From contig CAAEVD010000140.1 in assembly GCA_900759435.1 (NCBI GenBank), positions 1-8,163 of the forward strand: a stretch of DNA of 8,163 nucleotides. The letters run 5' to 3'. The DNA comes from an uncultured Collinsella sp. (GTDB lineage Bacteria; Actinomycetota; Coriobacteriia; Coriobacteriales; Coriobacteriaceae). Below the pieces are notes generated by a model that did no database searches, was not told where the DNA came from, and was given only the letters and a program-made list of their open reading frames with translations. A program made the position numbers and the translations under genes. Below, piece after piece: positions 1 to 5,772 of this stretch (its first letter is position 1; every line of letters starts with the position of its first letter).

Positions 1-975
1 GCCTGCGCCATGAAGAACGCCGGCGTGGGCGTGGGCCTGCCCGATGCCGGCCGCTGCAAGATCCGCGTCGAGGATGGCCGCGCCGTGGTCTACGCCGCCA
101 CGTCCGACATCGGCCAGGGCTGTAACACCGTCTTTTTGCAGGACGTTGCCGAGGCCTGCGGTCTGCCGCTTCGTTGCATCGCCAACGGCGAGTGCTCCAC
201 CGAGAACGCTCCCGACTCCGGCACCACGTCTGGCTCGCGTCAGACGGTCGTGACCGGCGAGGCCGTGCGCGGTGCCGCCTTCCTGCTGCGCGATGCCATG
301 CTTGACATCGAGGCCGGCAAGTCTGCGCCCGCCGCTCCCGTGAATGCGCATGGCGACGGCGTCAAGATCGAGTACGACGACGGTCGCGCCTATCAGCTGC
401 ACACGCAGGAGTTCGTCGCCGGCCAGGGTATGCATCCTCAGGATCCCGCGGCCGCCATCAAGGCGCTCGAGGGATGCGAGTTTGGCTACGTGTACCTGGA
501 GCCGACCGACAAGCTGGGCGCCGACGTTCCCAATCCCAAGAGCCACATCTGCTACGGCTTTGCCACGCACGTGGTCATTTTGGACGATGACGGCCGCGTG
601 AGCGAGGTCTATGCCGCGCACGATTCCGGCAAGGTGGTCAACCCCATCTCCATTCAGGGCCAGATCGAAGGCGGCGTGCTTATGGGTATGGGCTATGCGC
701 TTACCGAGGATTGGCCGCTCAAGGACTGCGTGCCCCAGGCAAGGTATGGCACGCTCGGGCTGTTCCGTGCGCCCGAGATTCCGGATATCCACGCCATTTA
801 CGTGGAGAAGGACGAGCTGCTGCCCGTTGCATATGGCGGCAAGGGCATCGGCGAGATCGCAACGATCCCCACGGCGCCCGCCGTACAGAACGCCTACCGC
901 GCGTTTGACGGCAAGCTGCGTCCGGATCTGCCCATGGTGGATACGCCATACAGCCGCGCCCGTCGCCGCGGCTAG
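1..975 (+). CDS. xdhD: Selenium-dependent xanthine dehydrogenase, molybdenum-binding C-terminal part (5' end outside window)
   Basis: The reading frame is open from base 1 and ends with TAG at 973-975, giving 324 visible residues; the start lies upstream, so the ATG at 10 is internal. The residues resemble the C-terminus of E. coli XdhD and SeXDH enzymes of the xanthine oxidase family: GVGVGLPDAG near the left edge, then IGQGCNT (cofactor-binding Q-loop type), PDSGTTSGSRQTV followed by TGEA, GQIEGG, RYGTLGLFRAPEIP, and GGKGIGEIATIPTAPAVQNAY-like residues near the end. The Glu of GKGIGE (codon 852-854) sits where the family's catalytic base lies. The family hydroxylates purines such as xanthine in the cytoplasm using molybdopterin with a labile selenium ligand; that selenium is not encoded as selenocysteine, and none is seen here. 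A hairpin and an intrinsic terminator follow, so this is probably the last gene of its operon. Substrate is inferred from the family only. Confidence 0.9.
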   Translation, partial: ACAMKNAGVGVGLPDAGRCKIRVEDGRAVVYAATSDIGQGCNTVFLQDVAEACGLPLRCIANGECSTENAPDSGTTSGSRQTVVTGEAVRGAAFLLRDAMLDIEAGKSAPAAPVNAHGDGVKIEYDDGRAYQLHTQEFVAGQGMHPQDPAAAIKALEGCEFGYVYLEPTDKLGADVPNPKSHICYGFATHVVILDDDGRVSEVYAAHDSGKVVNPISIQGQIEGGVLMGMGYALTEDWPLKDCVPQARYGTLGLFRAPEIPDIHAIYVEKDELLPVAYGGKGIGEIATIPTAPAVQNAYRAFDGKLRPDLPMVDTPYSRARRRG

Positions 976-979
976 GGTA

Positions 980-1017
980 GAGCGCGTACGGCCATTGCTA
1001 ACGGGCCGTTCGCGCTC
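980..1017 (+). repeat. Inverted repeat (hairpin) just after xdhD
   Basis: Two 14-nt arms (980-993 and 1004-1017) pair with one mismatch around a 10-nt loop. It starts 5 nt after the xdhD stop codon. It has no following T-run, so by itself it is not an intrinsic terminator; it may stabilise the 3' end of the mRNA ahead of the true terminator at 1045. Confidence 0.6.
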
Positions 1018-1044
1018 AGCATCAACTACATACGCTGCGCCTTT

Positions 1045-1080
1045 GGCCCCAGCTCCATCGCGAGCCGGGGCCTTTTGTTT
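1045..1080 (+). terminator. Intrinsic terminator of xdhD operon
   Basis: Arms GGCCCCAGCTC (1045-1055) and GAGCCGGGGCC (1062-1072) pair with one A/C mismatch around loop CATCGC, followed at once by TTTTGTTT. The loop, 3' arm and T-run recur almost unchanged at 3049-3074. Confidence 0.88.
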
Positions 1081-1096
1081 GGAGCGCCTCCGCATG

Positions 1097-1425
1097 CGGA
1101 AGATTCGTCCCAGATTTCGGCTCCAGAATGGGGCGTACTTTCCGGACGGGCTTCAAACGGAAACTGTATCCCGGATTCGACGCTCAGAATGGGATTCGTT
1201 TTCCGGTAGAGGCCTCAAATGGAAAGTGTGTCCCGGAATATGGCTTCAGCCTGGGATGCATTTTCCGGTTGAAGCCTCAAGCGGAAACTGCGTCCCGGAA
1301 TTCGGTCTCGGAACGGGTCGTGCTTTCCGGATCGCCCCTCAACCGGAAGCTGTGTTCCGGAATCATGCCTCAGAATGGGACGCGCTTTCCGTTGGCGTGG
1401 CCGTTGGGAAAACGCGGCCCAGATA
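1097..1425. repeat. 62-bp tandem repeat array 1 (about 5.3 units, dyad-symmetric)
   Basis: Units begin at 1097, 1158, 1220, 1282, 1344 and 1406, so the period is 61 and then 62 four times; the last unit is partial. Each unit has the form CGGAAA-N5-TCCC, a middle of about 18 nt containing a GCTCAGAAT-like word, GGGA-N5-TTTCC, then a linker of about 14 nt often reading GAGGCCTCAA. The two halves are inverted copies, so dyad centres fall every 31 bp. As RNA each unit folds into a 14-bp-arm hairpin; in the unit at 1220 all 14 positions pair (1221-1234 with 1253-1266) when G-U pairs are allowed. The array lies between the xdhD terminator and the 3' end of the converging AbiEi-like gene. Frames open across it are not taken as genes, because a 62-bp period shifts frame with every unit. 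Confidence 0.85.
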
Positions 1426-1463
1426 GGGGGGATGCGATCCGGCGATGCGCGGCCTAGCAGCTC

Positions 1464-2462
1464 CTACAGCTCCACTTCGTTGAGCCACGTCGGCAGCGCG
1501 GTCTGCCGGATGCCTGCCGTCTGAAGCTTTTTGGTGAGCATTCCTGCCGAGCGGACCTCGTTCATGGTAAAGCGCAGCAGAGGGTGACCGTAGAGCGATA
1601 GGTGCGCCTCGCGCTGTCGTTCGGCAACGAGCGCCTCGGCGGTGGTGCGCCCGGCTAGCATGGCCTGGTCGGTATATTTGACGAGCCCGTCGAGTTCTCC
1701 CAACGTGAGCTCCCGCGCCTGGGTCTCCCAGGCAAAGTCCGTTCGCATGGTTTCGGTCGAATCGAAGGGGTCCGTCAGCTCGTATTGAAGCCAGTCGGGC
1801 GCAAAACCGGTCTCGATCATGACGGCTCGGGCGACCGATTCCCCACCGCTCTCGGCGCGGACGTCGGCATATCGAAGCGTTGTGAGGGCGGTGCGAATTG
1901 CGCGACCATTGCGGGCAGTCGCTCGTTGCTCAACGGCCTCCATCAGCTGTTCCCGCGTAAGGCCGAGCTTTGAGATCGCCGAATCGGCAATGGGCATGCC
2001 GTCGGCAAAACCAGTTTGCAGCAGGCAATCTGTGGCCGTTTGGATAGGCGGCGTTACCGATATGCCGACTCTGCGTATTGCACCGGCCGGCTCAATCTGG
2101 TGCCGCTGAATATGTGCGCCCGGACGAGCCGACGGCTTTGTCGAGCTGCAGACATGCACGACATTCAGGTGTCGCCACGAGACCTCGAGCCCCAGCAGGC
2201 AGGCAGCCGAAAACGAGCAGAACGTCCAATCGGGGTGGATGATCGCAAGGGCGCGGATAATCTCGCAATGGCGTTGCGCTCGGTTTAGTTCATCCCAGCG
2301 TATTTTGCGCGCGAACAATCCCGGCATGGGGGAGACGACCATGTCGCCGATGCGCCGCAGGAGCGCTTTTCGGATCGCCGCGCTCGGGGGAATCAGACAG
2401 CGCCCCTCTTGTTCGGCTTGGGTGAGCAGTTGGTCGATGAGTTGGTCATTGCAATGGGTCAT
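1464..2462 (-). CDS. AbiEi-like winged-helix / DUF559-like nuclease-fold protein
   Basis: This gene encodes 332 aa. The ATG is at 2462, with AAAAGGAGG at 2472-2480 giving 9-nt spacing. The N-terminal 80 or so residues resemble the AbiEi-type antitoxin/regulator winged helix (QLLTQAEQEG..IPPSAAIRKALLRRIGDMVVSPMPGLFAR). The middle (FSAACLLGLE.. to about residue 160) fits the actinobacterial AbiEi-like extension. The C-terminal 120 residues resemble DUF559/Vsr-like PD-(D/E)XK folds: conserved helix ESVAR near 208, D242 in TDFAW, E256 in GELDG, K262, the ERQRE helix near 281 and LLRF near 295. AbiEi proteins usually repress an operon with the AbiEii nucleotidyltransferase toxin; no such toxin is next to it. 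It stands alone, with 62-bp arrays on both sides. Its role is unknown, whether DNA-binding regulator, remnant antitoxin or nuclease. Domain calls are from recalled family patterns. Confidence 0.75.
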   Translation of the reverse strand: MTHCNDQLIDQLLTQAEQEGRCLIPPSAAIRKALLRRIGDMVVSPMPGLFARKIRWDELNRAQRHCEIIRALAIIHPDWTFCSFSAACLLGLEVSWRHLNVVHVCSSTKPSARPGAHIQRHQIEPAGAIRRVGISVTPPIQTATDCLLQTGFADGMPIADSAISKLGLTREQLMEAVEQRATARNGRAIRTALTTLRYADVRAESGGESVARAVMIETGFAPDWLQYELTDPFDSTETMRTDFAWETQARELTLGELDGLVKYTDQAMLAGRTTAEALVAERQREAHLSLYGHPLLRFTMNEVRSAGMLTKKLQTAGIRQTALPTWLNEVEL

Positions 2463-2471
2463 GAGCTACCG

Positions 2472-2480
2472 CCTCCTTTT
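2472..2480 (-). promoter_or_regulatory. Ribosome binding site of the AbiEi-like gene
   Basis: The minus-strand AAAAGGAGG lies 9 nt before the ATG at 2462 and fixes that start. Confidence 0.75.
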
Positions 2481-2516
2481 GGGTAGCAAAAACGTATCAG
2501 CCGGAACTTGCCGCTC

Positions 2517-2549
2517 AGCTGACCAAAAGCTGACCAAAATCTAACCATG
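2517..2549. repeat. 11-bp direct repeats upstream of the AbiEi-like gene
   Basis: AGCTGACCAAA occurs at 2517-2527 and again at 2528-2538, followed by a degenerate third copy ATCTAACCATG (2539-2549). The repeat of about one helical turn lies 55-87 bp upstream of the minus-strand start, so it could be a binding site for the encoded winged-helix protein. That function is inference. Confidence 0.5.
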
Positions 2550-2758
2550 CAGGTAGATGGCCTGGTTTTGACGTCATTTTTTGAAGCTGAATCGGTGGGC
2601 GGTAATCGGCATCCGTGAACGGTAGCTAGATATGAAGCCTTGGTAAGTTTAGGGACGTTTACTTTTCCGAAAAAGAGCAATCTATCTGCTGTTTTGTGTT
2701 TCTGGATCGCATATTTGAAGGCATGTGATAAAGGCGGCGGATCGTCGGCTGGTATCTG

Positions 2759-3012
2759 CGGAAACTGTGACCCGGAATTGCCACTCGGAATGGGACGTGC
2801 TTTCCGGATCGCCCTTCAAGCGGAAACTACATCCCAGATTTCGGCTCCAAACCGGGATGTGCTTTCCCGGCGGCGTCTCTGGCGGAAATTGCACCCCGGA
2901 ATGAGCGCTCAGAGTGGAACATGCTTTCCTAACGAAGCCGCATGCGGAAACTACGTCCCGGATTCGATGCTCAGGACGGGATGCCGTTTCCGATAGAGGC
3001 ATGGGGCGGAAA
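2759..3012. repeat. 62-bp tandem repeat array 2
   Basis: Units begin at 2759, 2821, 2883, 2945 and 3007, all exactly 62 bp apart. They share the structure of array 1 (CGGAAA..TCCC..GGGA..TTTCC). Hairpin pairing of the arms is 12 of 14 at 2759, 13 of 14 at 2821 (with ACATCCC facing GGGATGT), about 9 of 14 at 2883 and 12 of 14 at 2945. The fifth unit keeps only its first bases and then runs into a perfect hairpin (3013-3046) and a copy of the xdhD terminator tail. After that copy, at 3087-3101, CATCCCGGAATTCGG again looks like the start of a unit. Confidence 0.85.
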
Positions 3013-3046
3013 GCCTCCCATTTCTAATGTTCAAGAAATGGGAGGC
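3013..3046. repeat. Perfect 13-bp inverted repeat
   Basis: GCCTCCCATTTCT (3013-3025) and AGAAATGGGAGGC (3034-3046) are exact reverse complements around an 8-nt loop. No T-run follows directly; the next hairpin (3046-3062) shares its last base. It replaces the fifth unit of array 2. Confidence 0.75.
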
Positions 3047-3074
3047 AGCTCATCGCGAGCTGGGCCTTTTGTTT
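3046..3074 (+). terminator. Terminator-like copy of the xdhD terminator
   Basis: CAGCTC (3046-3051) pairs with GAGCTG (3057-3062) around loop ATCGC, followed by GGCC and TTTTGTTT. From CTC through TTTTGTTTGGAGCG it nearly matches 1053-1087. The stem is shorter here because the upstream GGCC partner is missing, so it is probably weaker. Confidence 0.5.
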
Positions 3075-3150
3075 GGAGCGGAGGCAGCATCCCGGAATTC
3101 GGGCAATCCGGTGGTCAGGGGTTGAGCGAGCGTCGCGCTAAGGATGCCAA

Positions 3151-3242
3151 GCGTAAAACCTTCAATGAAAATGGCGTAAAAACTACAGTGAAAGTAGCGT
3201 AAAAACAGCATTGAGAATGGCGTAATTTCGCATATCGCATGA
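3151..3242. repeat. Four 23-bp tandem repeats
   Basis: Copies start at 3151, 3174, 3197 and 3220, exactly 23 bp apart. The core is GCGTAAAAAC followed by a looser CA.TGA.AATG half; copy 4 is diverged after GCGTAA. The array ends exactly where the homologous part of the truncated ATPase begins (3243). The period is not a multiple of three, which argues against coding. It may be the original upstream region of that ATPase gene. Confidence 0.75.
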
Positions 3243-3893
3243 TCGCCCGAGCTTGCACACGGCCTTTTGCGAGCTCTTGCCATGAACGAGAGCCAGGCTG
3301 TCACGTACAAGACGCTCATAAAGGACGCCTCGTACGGTGAGGCGGGCCCCGACGAGAGGACCATCGCTGCGCACCTGGATCTCTTCAAGAGACTCAAGCT
3401 GACCGAGGACCTGTGCGGATGGGAGCCGCCCATGCGCTCGAGGACCCGCGTTCGCGTGCGCCCCAAGCGCTACTTCTGCGACCCGTCACTTGCGGCGGCG
3501 TTTCTGGGGGCTACCCCTGAGCGGCTGCTTGGCGATATGCAAACGCTGGGGATGCTCTTTGAGAACCTCGTTCTGCGCGACGTGCGCGTGTTTCTTTCCA
3601 CCTATGGCGGTGTCGATAACAGTGTCCATTATTTCCGAGATGAGAAGGGCCTTGAGGTCGATCTGATCGTTGAGCACGACGGGCGCTGGGGAGCCATCGA
3701 GGTCAAGCTGAGTGATGCGAAAGCAGACGATGGAGCGAGAAATCTCAAGGCGCTGGAGAGGAAAGTGCTCTCCAATCCTGCCGCCCAGAATGCCGCGCCG
3801 ACGTTTTTGGCGGTCGTGGTTGGAAAGGGGAGCATTGCCTACACACGCGACGACGGCGTGGCGGTGATCCCCATGGCGGCACTTGGGGCGTAG
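3243..3893 (+). pseudogene. AAA/DUF4143-type ATPase, 5'-truncated (C-terminal half only)
   Basis: The frame is open from 3243, just after an in-frame TGA, to TAG at 3891-3893, about 216 residues. It resembles the C-terminal DUF4143 half of ATP-binding proteins of the AAA_14/DUF4143 type: SPELAHGLLRALA (linker after the ATPase domain), TIAAHLDLFKRLKLTEDL (winged helix), RYFCDPSLAAAFLG, GMLFENLVLRDVR, YFRDEKGLEVDLIVE and WGAIEVKLS. The last two form a nuclease-like D..E.K pattern. Full proteins are about 400-450 residues, with Walker A and B motifs first; none is present upstream, where the frame is stopped and the sequence is 23-bp repeats. Starts at TTG 3267 or ATG 3282 have no good ribosome binding site. 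I infer loss of the N-terminal half by deletion; expression of a stand-alone domain cannot be excluded. Confidence 0.82.
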
Positions 3894-3918
3894 TGGTTTT
3901 GCGGGGCGTCGGGCTTCC

Positions 3919-3942
3919 TTTACCGAAAATCCATTTGGTAAA
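3919..3942. promoter_or_regulatory. Operator-like inverted repeat TTTACC-N12-GGTAAA
   Basis: TTTACC (3919-3924) and GGTAAA (3937-3942) are exact inverted copies 12 nt apart and overlap the -35 box at 3935-3940. The position suits a repressor site. The protein is unknown. Confidence 0.4.
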
Positions 3943-3963
3943 CCAGATGCTCGCGGATAGAAT
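3935..3963 (+). promoter_or_regulatory. Candidate sigma-70-type promoter
   Basis: TTGGTA (3935-3940) and TAGAAT (3958-3963) are separated by 17 nt, with 4/6 and 5/6 consensus matches. The predicted start is near 3970. No plus-strand gene follows closely; a transcript could end at the hairpin and T-run near 4186, giving an RNA of about 220 nt that would be antisense to the small frame 4023-4190. Confidence 0.45.
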
Positions 3964-4022
3964 AAAGTTGACGGCAGCCCAAGTGGTGAAGAGCTGGGCA
4001 GCGCCGTTGCTTGGTCAAGAGG

Positions 4023-4190
4023 TCAATGCCTTAATGGCAGCGACTTGTTATGCTTCGAATGCTGCTTGAGTGCCTCGGAAAGTTCGATAAGCGCCGTGAA
4101 GAGCGAGACCAAAGCAACCAAGAGCTCTACGAGCTCTGATGGGCCCGGGATGACCTCTGATTCAAGTCACCGGGCCTCAATCTTTTTCAT
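4023..4190 (-). pseudogene. Small hydrophobic reading frame interrupted by one TGA
   Basis: From ATG at 4190 the frame reads MKKIEAR, then TGA (4169-4167), then LESEVIPGPSE, LVELLVALVSLFTALIELS and EALKQHSKHNKSLPLRH, ending with TGA at 4025-4023. The part after the TGA looks like a real peptide: a hydrophobic, possibly membrane helix of about 19 residues with a basic tail, as in type I toxins and other small membrane proteins. Both sides of the TGA are in the same frame, and the frame can extend upstream to an ATG near 4232. No strong ribosome binding site is seen. It may be a decayed small gene, a readthrough case or chance. I do not recognise the family. Confidence 0.3.
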
Positions 4191-4191
4191 G
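4143..4191 (+). terminator. Hairpin with trailing T-run
   Basis: GGCCCGG (4143-4149), a GA bulge and TGAC pair with GTCA and CCGGGCC (about 4166-4176), giving 11 pairs; TCAATC and then TTTTT (4182-4186) follow. The T-run is offset by about 6 nt from the stem, so termination may be weak. On the minus strand the same fold would cover the start of the small frame 4023-4190. Confidence 0.4.
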
Positions 4192-4241
4192 CATTTGAAT
4201 AGAGTGGGCGACTCTCTTGGGGCCGTCTGCATGGCGTGTGC

Positions 4242-4271
4242 TTGACGCATGGTATTGCGCCCCGCTTTCAT
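4242..4271 (+). promoter_or_regulatory. Weak candidate promoter for the exonuclease gene
   Basis: TTGACG (4242-4247) and TTTCAT (4266-4271) are 18 nt apart, with 5/6 and 4/6 matches. They would give a 5' leader of about 70 nt before the GTG start at 4350. Confidence 0.3.
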
Positions 4272-4349
4272 GTCCGCACGGGCGCCTATCCTTACGGCAA
4301 TGTAGCCGCCTATGTAGCAAGCGGCAGGCAACGGAGAAAGGCCCTAACC

Positions 4350-5084
4350 GTGTCAGCTGAAAAGACGCCGTGTATCTCGGCTAGCGATACGACGAACTTT
4401 GCGCGCCAGATTGTGCTGGACTTTGAGTTTGCGCCGGTGCCAAAGCAACGCCAGCGCCGTGGGCTGCGCAATGAGATCATCGAGGTCGGCGCCGTCAAGC
4501 TCGATTACCACGGCAACGTTATGGGCGAGTTCTCGCAGTTTGTGCAGACGGAATTTACCGAAGGCATTGCGTTTCCCGTCCGCGAGCTCACGGGGATATC
4601 GGCGGTGGATACCGCGATGGCCGATCCGCTCTACGTGGTGATCAAAAGGCTCAGCGATTGGATCGGTCGCTACTCCGCCCAAGTGGTCTGTTGGAGCGGG
4701 ACGGACCGTCGACAGCTTTTGACCGAGTGCCAGGCAAAGCACATCGACCTTTCCGCATTTCCTACGGACTGGGCCGACCTGCAGGCGTTTTACACCTCGA
4801 TTATGGACGTGGGCAGCCACGGGTGCGTCTCGTTGGGCGACGCGGCAACGTGGTTTGGCATCGAGTTTGACGAGTCGACGGGCCACGCCCACAGCGCCCT
4901 GGCCGATGCGCGCGTGACCGCAAAGTTGCTCAGGCAGATGATGGACGGGGACTATCGCGTGAGCCCGCGCGCCCAGGAGATCCGCCAGCGATGGGGGATG
5001 GGCGAGCGACCCCAGACGCGCCTTTCCAGCAAGTGCCCCGAGCTGAGCGATCTGCTGCTGAAGCTGAAGGCGGAGGGGAGGTAG
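4350..5084 (+). CDS. DEDDh-family 3'-5' exonuclease (ERI-1/RNase T-like)
   Basis: This gene encodes 244 aa from GTG 4350. AGAAAGG at 4335-4341 lies 8 nt before that start; the frame runs further upstream, but without a Shine-Dalgarno sequence and with unconserved residues. All catalytic positions are visible: ExoI D24-x-E26 in VLDFEF, followed by NEIIEVGAVKLD; ExoII D119 in CWSGTDRRQLL; ExoIII H181 and D186 in HSALADARVTAKLL. The C-terminal 55 residues are a charged extension. The insert PVPKQRQRRGLRNEIIE after ExoI resembles the ERI-1/KapD-like exonuclease branch, so RNA or DNA 3' trimming in the cytoplasm is likely; the substrate is unknown. The gene is monocistronic as seen, converging on the 140-aa gene at 5195-5617, with 110 bp between stops and no clear terminator there. 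Confidence 0.88.
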   Translation: MSAEKTPCISASDTTNFARQIVLDFEFAPVPKQRQRRGLRNEIIEVGAVKLDYHGNVMGEFSQFVQTEFTEGIAFPVRELTGISAVDTAMADPLYVVIKRLSDWIGRYSAQVVCWSGTDRRQLLTECQAKHIDLSAFPTDWADLQAFYTSIMDVGSHGCVSLGDAATWFGIEFDESTGHAHSALADARVTAKLLRQMMDGDYRVSPRAQEIRQRWGMGERPQTRLSSKCPELSDLLLKLKAEGR

Positions 5085-5194
5085 GCCTTTTGAGAACGCC
5101 ATTCGGTTTGGCATGGCGGGACTGTAAGCGCGACTTCGCCCTGCTGTTTGAATCGAAGCGTCAACCAGTATGACGAGCTGTCTGGTCTGTCTGC

Positions 5195-5617
5195 CTACGC
5201 CCCCGCAATCCCGCGCGCGGCACTCAGCAGCTCGTACTCCCTTTGGTTCCACTGGCGCAGATCGGCGGCGTTGACGGCATCGCGACACAGATCCAGGAAC
5301 ACCTCGGCGCCCTCGTAGAAACACTTGCGGGCAAAGTCACCCGAGCCGTCCGCGATGCACGTGCCGTCTGCAAACAGCTTCCAACTCGACGGCTCGCGCG
5401 AGTCATCTCCGAGCAACTTGATCTGCAGTACGTGCGGATTGTCGGCAACGCAGAGCTCTTCCTCGAGCTTTTGTACCGTAAAGCGCATCTGGTGGGAGAG
5501 GCTGCTCTTGACCATGGCCGAGGCGTAGCCGTTCGGCTTGTCCAGAAGATGCATTCGTTTTGGCTTGGCTGCCAGATTGTGGAAGTTGCGCTCGTTGCGC
5601 ACGGAGAAATTGTCCAT
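5195..5617 (-). CDS. Hypothetical protein (140 aa) behind a structured leader
   Basis: The start is ATG 5617, beginning MDNFSVRNERNFHNLAAKPK; AAAGGAG (5623-5629) sits 5 nt upstream. The frame extends 71 codons further upstream, but that stretch is the RNA leader. The protein is soluble and of mixed charge, with no signal peptide or membrane segment. Visible blocks are a basic N-terminus, HQMRFTVQKLEEELCVADN, LQIKLLGDDSREPSSWKLFADG and a helical C-terminus with ARKCFYEGAEVFLDLCRDAV and LRQWNQREYELLSAA. I do not recognise the family. Three cysteines are spread out and form no metal-binding motif. Codon use agrees with its neighbours, and the good ribosome binding site makes it a likely real gene. 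Confidence 0.7.
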   Translation of the reverse strand: MDNFSVRNERNFHNLAAKPKRMHLLDKPNGYASAMVKSSLSHQMRFTVQKLEEELCVADNPHVLQIKLLGDDSREPSSWKLFADGTCIADGSGDFARKCFYEGAEVFLDLCRDAVNAADLRQWNQREYELLSAARGIAGA

Positions 5618-5622
5618 ACGGA

Positions 5623-5738
5623 CTCCTTTCATCGATGTCGGCAGGGCCACCGTGCCTCTTGGCCGGTTGGCGTCGGGATCTTGGAGCCAACTCTCTACCC
5701 CGACTCTGGATAAAACGCGCCCACTCCTTGCGGGCACG
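5623..5738 (-). ncRNA. Structured mRNA leader, possible SAM-I-clan-like riboswitch
   Basis: Read on the minus strand, the 5' UTR of the 140-aa gene contains several helices. A 7-bp hairpin pairs CGUGCCC (5738-5732) with GGGCGCG (5722-5716). A closing helix P1 pairs UUUUAUC (5715-5709) with GAUGAAA (5633-5627), whose end overlaps the Shine-Dalgarno. P2 pairs GUCGGG (5704-5699) with CCCGAC (5677-5672). GUUGGC in the P2 loop (5691-5686) is complementary to GCCAAC (5671-5666), next to P2. P3 pairs ACCGGCC with GGCaCGGU around AAGA. Several pairs are G-U in the minus-strand RNA only, which favours that orientation. UUAUCCAGAG at the 5' end, GAGAG.UUGGCUCC, GA, CC and CCAACC in order resemble the SAM-I pattern, but the typical GGUGCCAAUUCC segment is absent. 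The structure is moderately secure; the class and ligand are not. Confidence 0.45.
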
Positions 5739-5742
5739 ATGG

Positions 5743-5772
5743 AGTCTATCAGCGCGCGCGGACAGAAATCAA
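5743..5772 (-). promoter_or_regulatory. Candidate promoter of the 140-aa gene
   Basis: On the minus strand TTGATT (5772-5767) and TAGACT (5748-5743) are 18 nt apart, each a 4/6 match. Transcription would begin near 5736, just at the start of the structured leader. Confidence 0.4.

Larger units (their letters stand above)
3894..4349. other. 456-bp region without a firm gene
   Basis: The stretch between the broken ATPase and the exonuclease holds: an inverted repeat (3919-3942) overlapping a good plus-strand promoter (3935-3963), a hairpin with a T-run (4143-4186), a possible small minus-strand reading frame with one TGA (4023-4190), a small hairpin AGAGT/ACTCT (4200-4214) and a weak promoter for the exonuclease (4242-4271). 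The 66-codon plus-strand frame at 4045-4245 is serine-rich, has no ribosome binding site and looks like a shadow of the minus-strand frame. Confidence 0.6.

Noticed and set aside
1097..1425. CRISPR array
   Set aside because: The units are degenerate, dyad-symmetric and 62 bp in period, without identical repeats separated by unrelated spacers, and no cas gene is present.
1128..1457. Protein of 109 aa across array 1
   Set aside because: The 62-bp period shifts frame in each unit, there is no ribosome binding site, and the frame is open only because the repeat lacks stops.
2459..2680. 73-aa minus-strand frame upstream of the AbiEi-like gene
   Set aside because: It overlaps the ribosome binding site and direct repeats of the AbiEi-like gene and has no recognisable content.
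2640..3202. Plus and minus reading frames of 86-118 aa over array 2 and the terminator copy
   Set aside because: They are translations of non-coding repeats and hairpins, with no start signals and no recognisable domain.
4167..4169. Selenocysteine codon in the small frame
   Set aside because: No SECIS-like loop was identified after the TGA, and the selenium of SeXDH enzymes does not use selenocysteine; decay or chance is simpler.
4353..5324. 323-aa minus-strand frame
   Set aside because: It is the antisense shadow of the DEDDh exonuclease, whose catalytic motifs are all intact on the plus strand.
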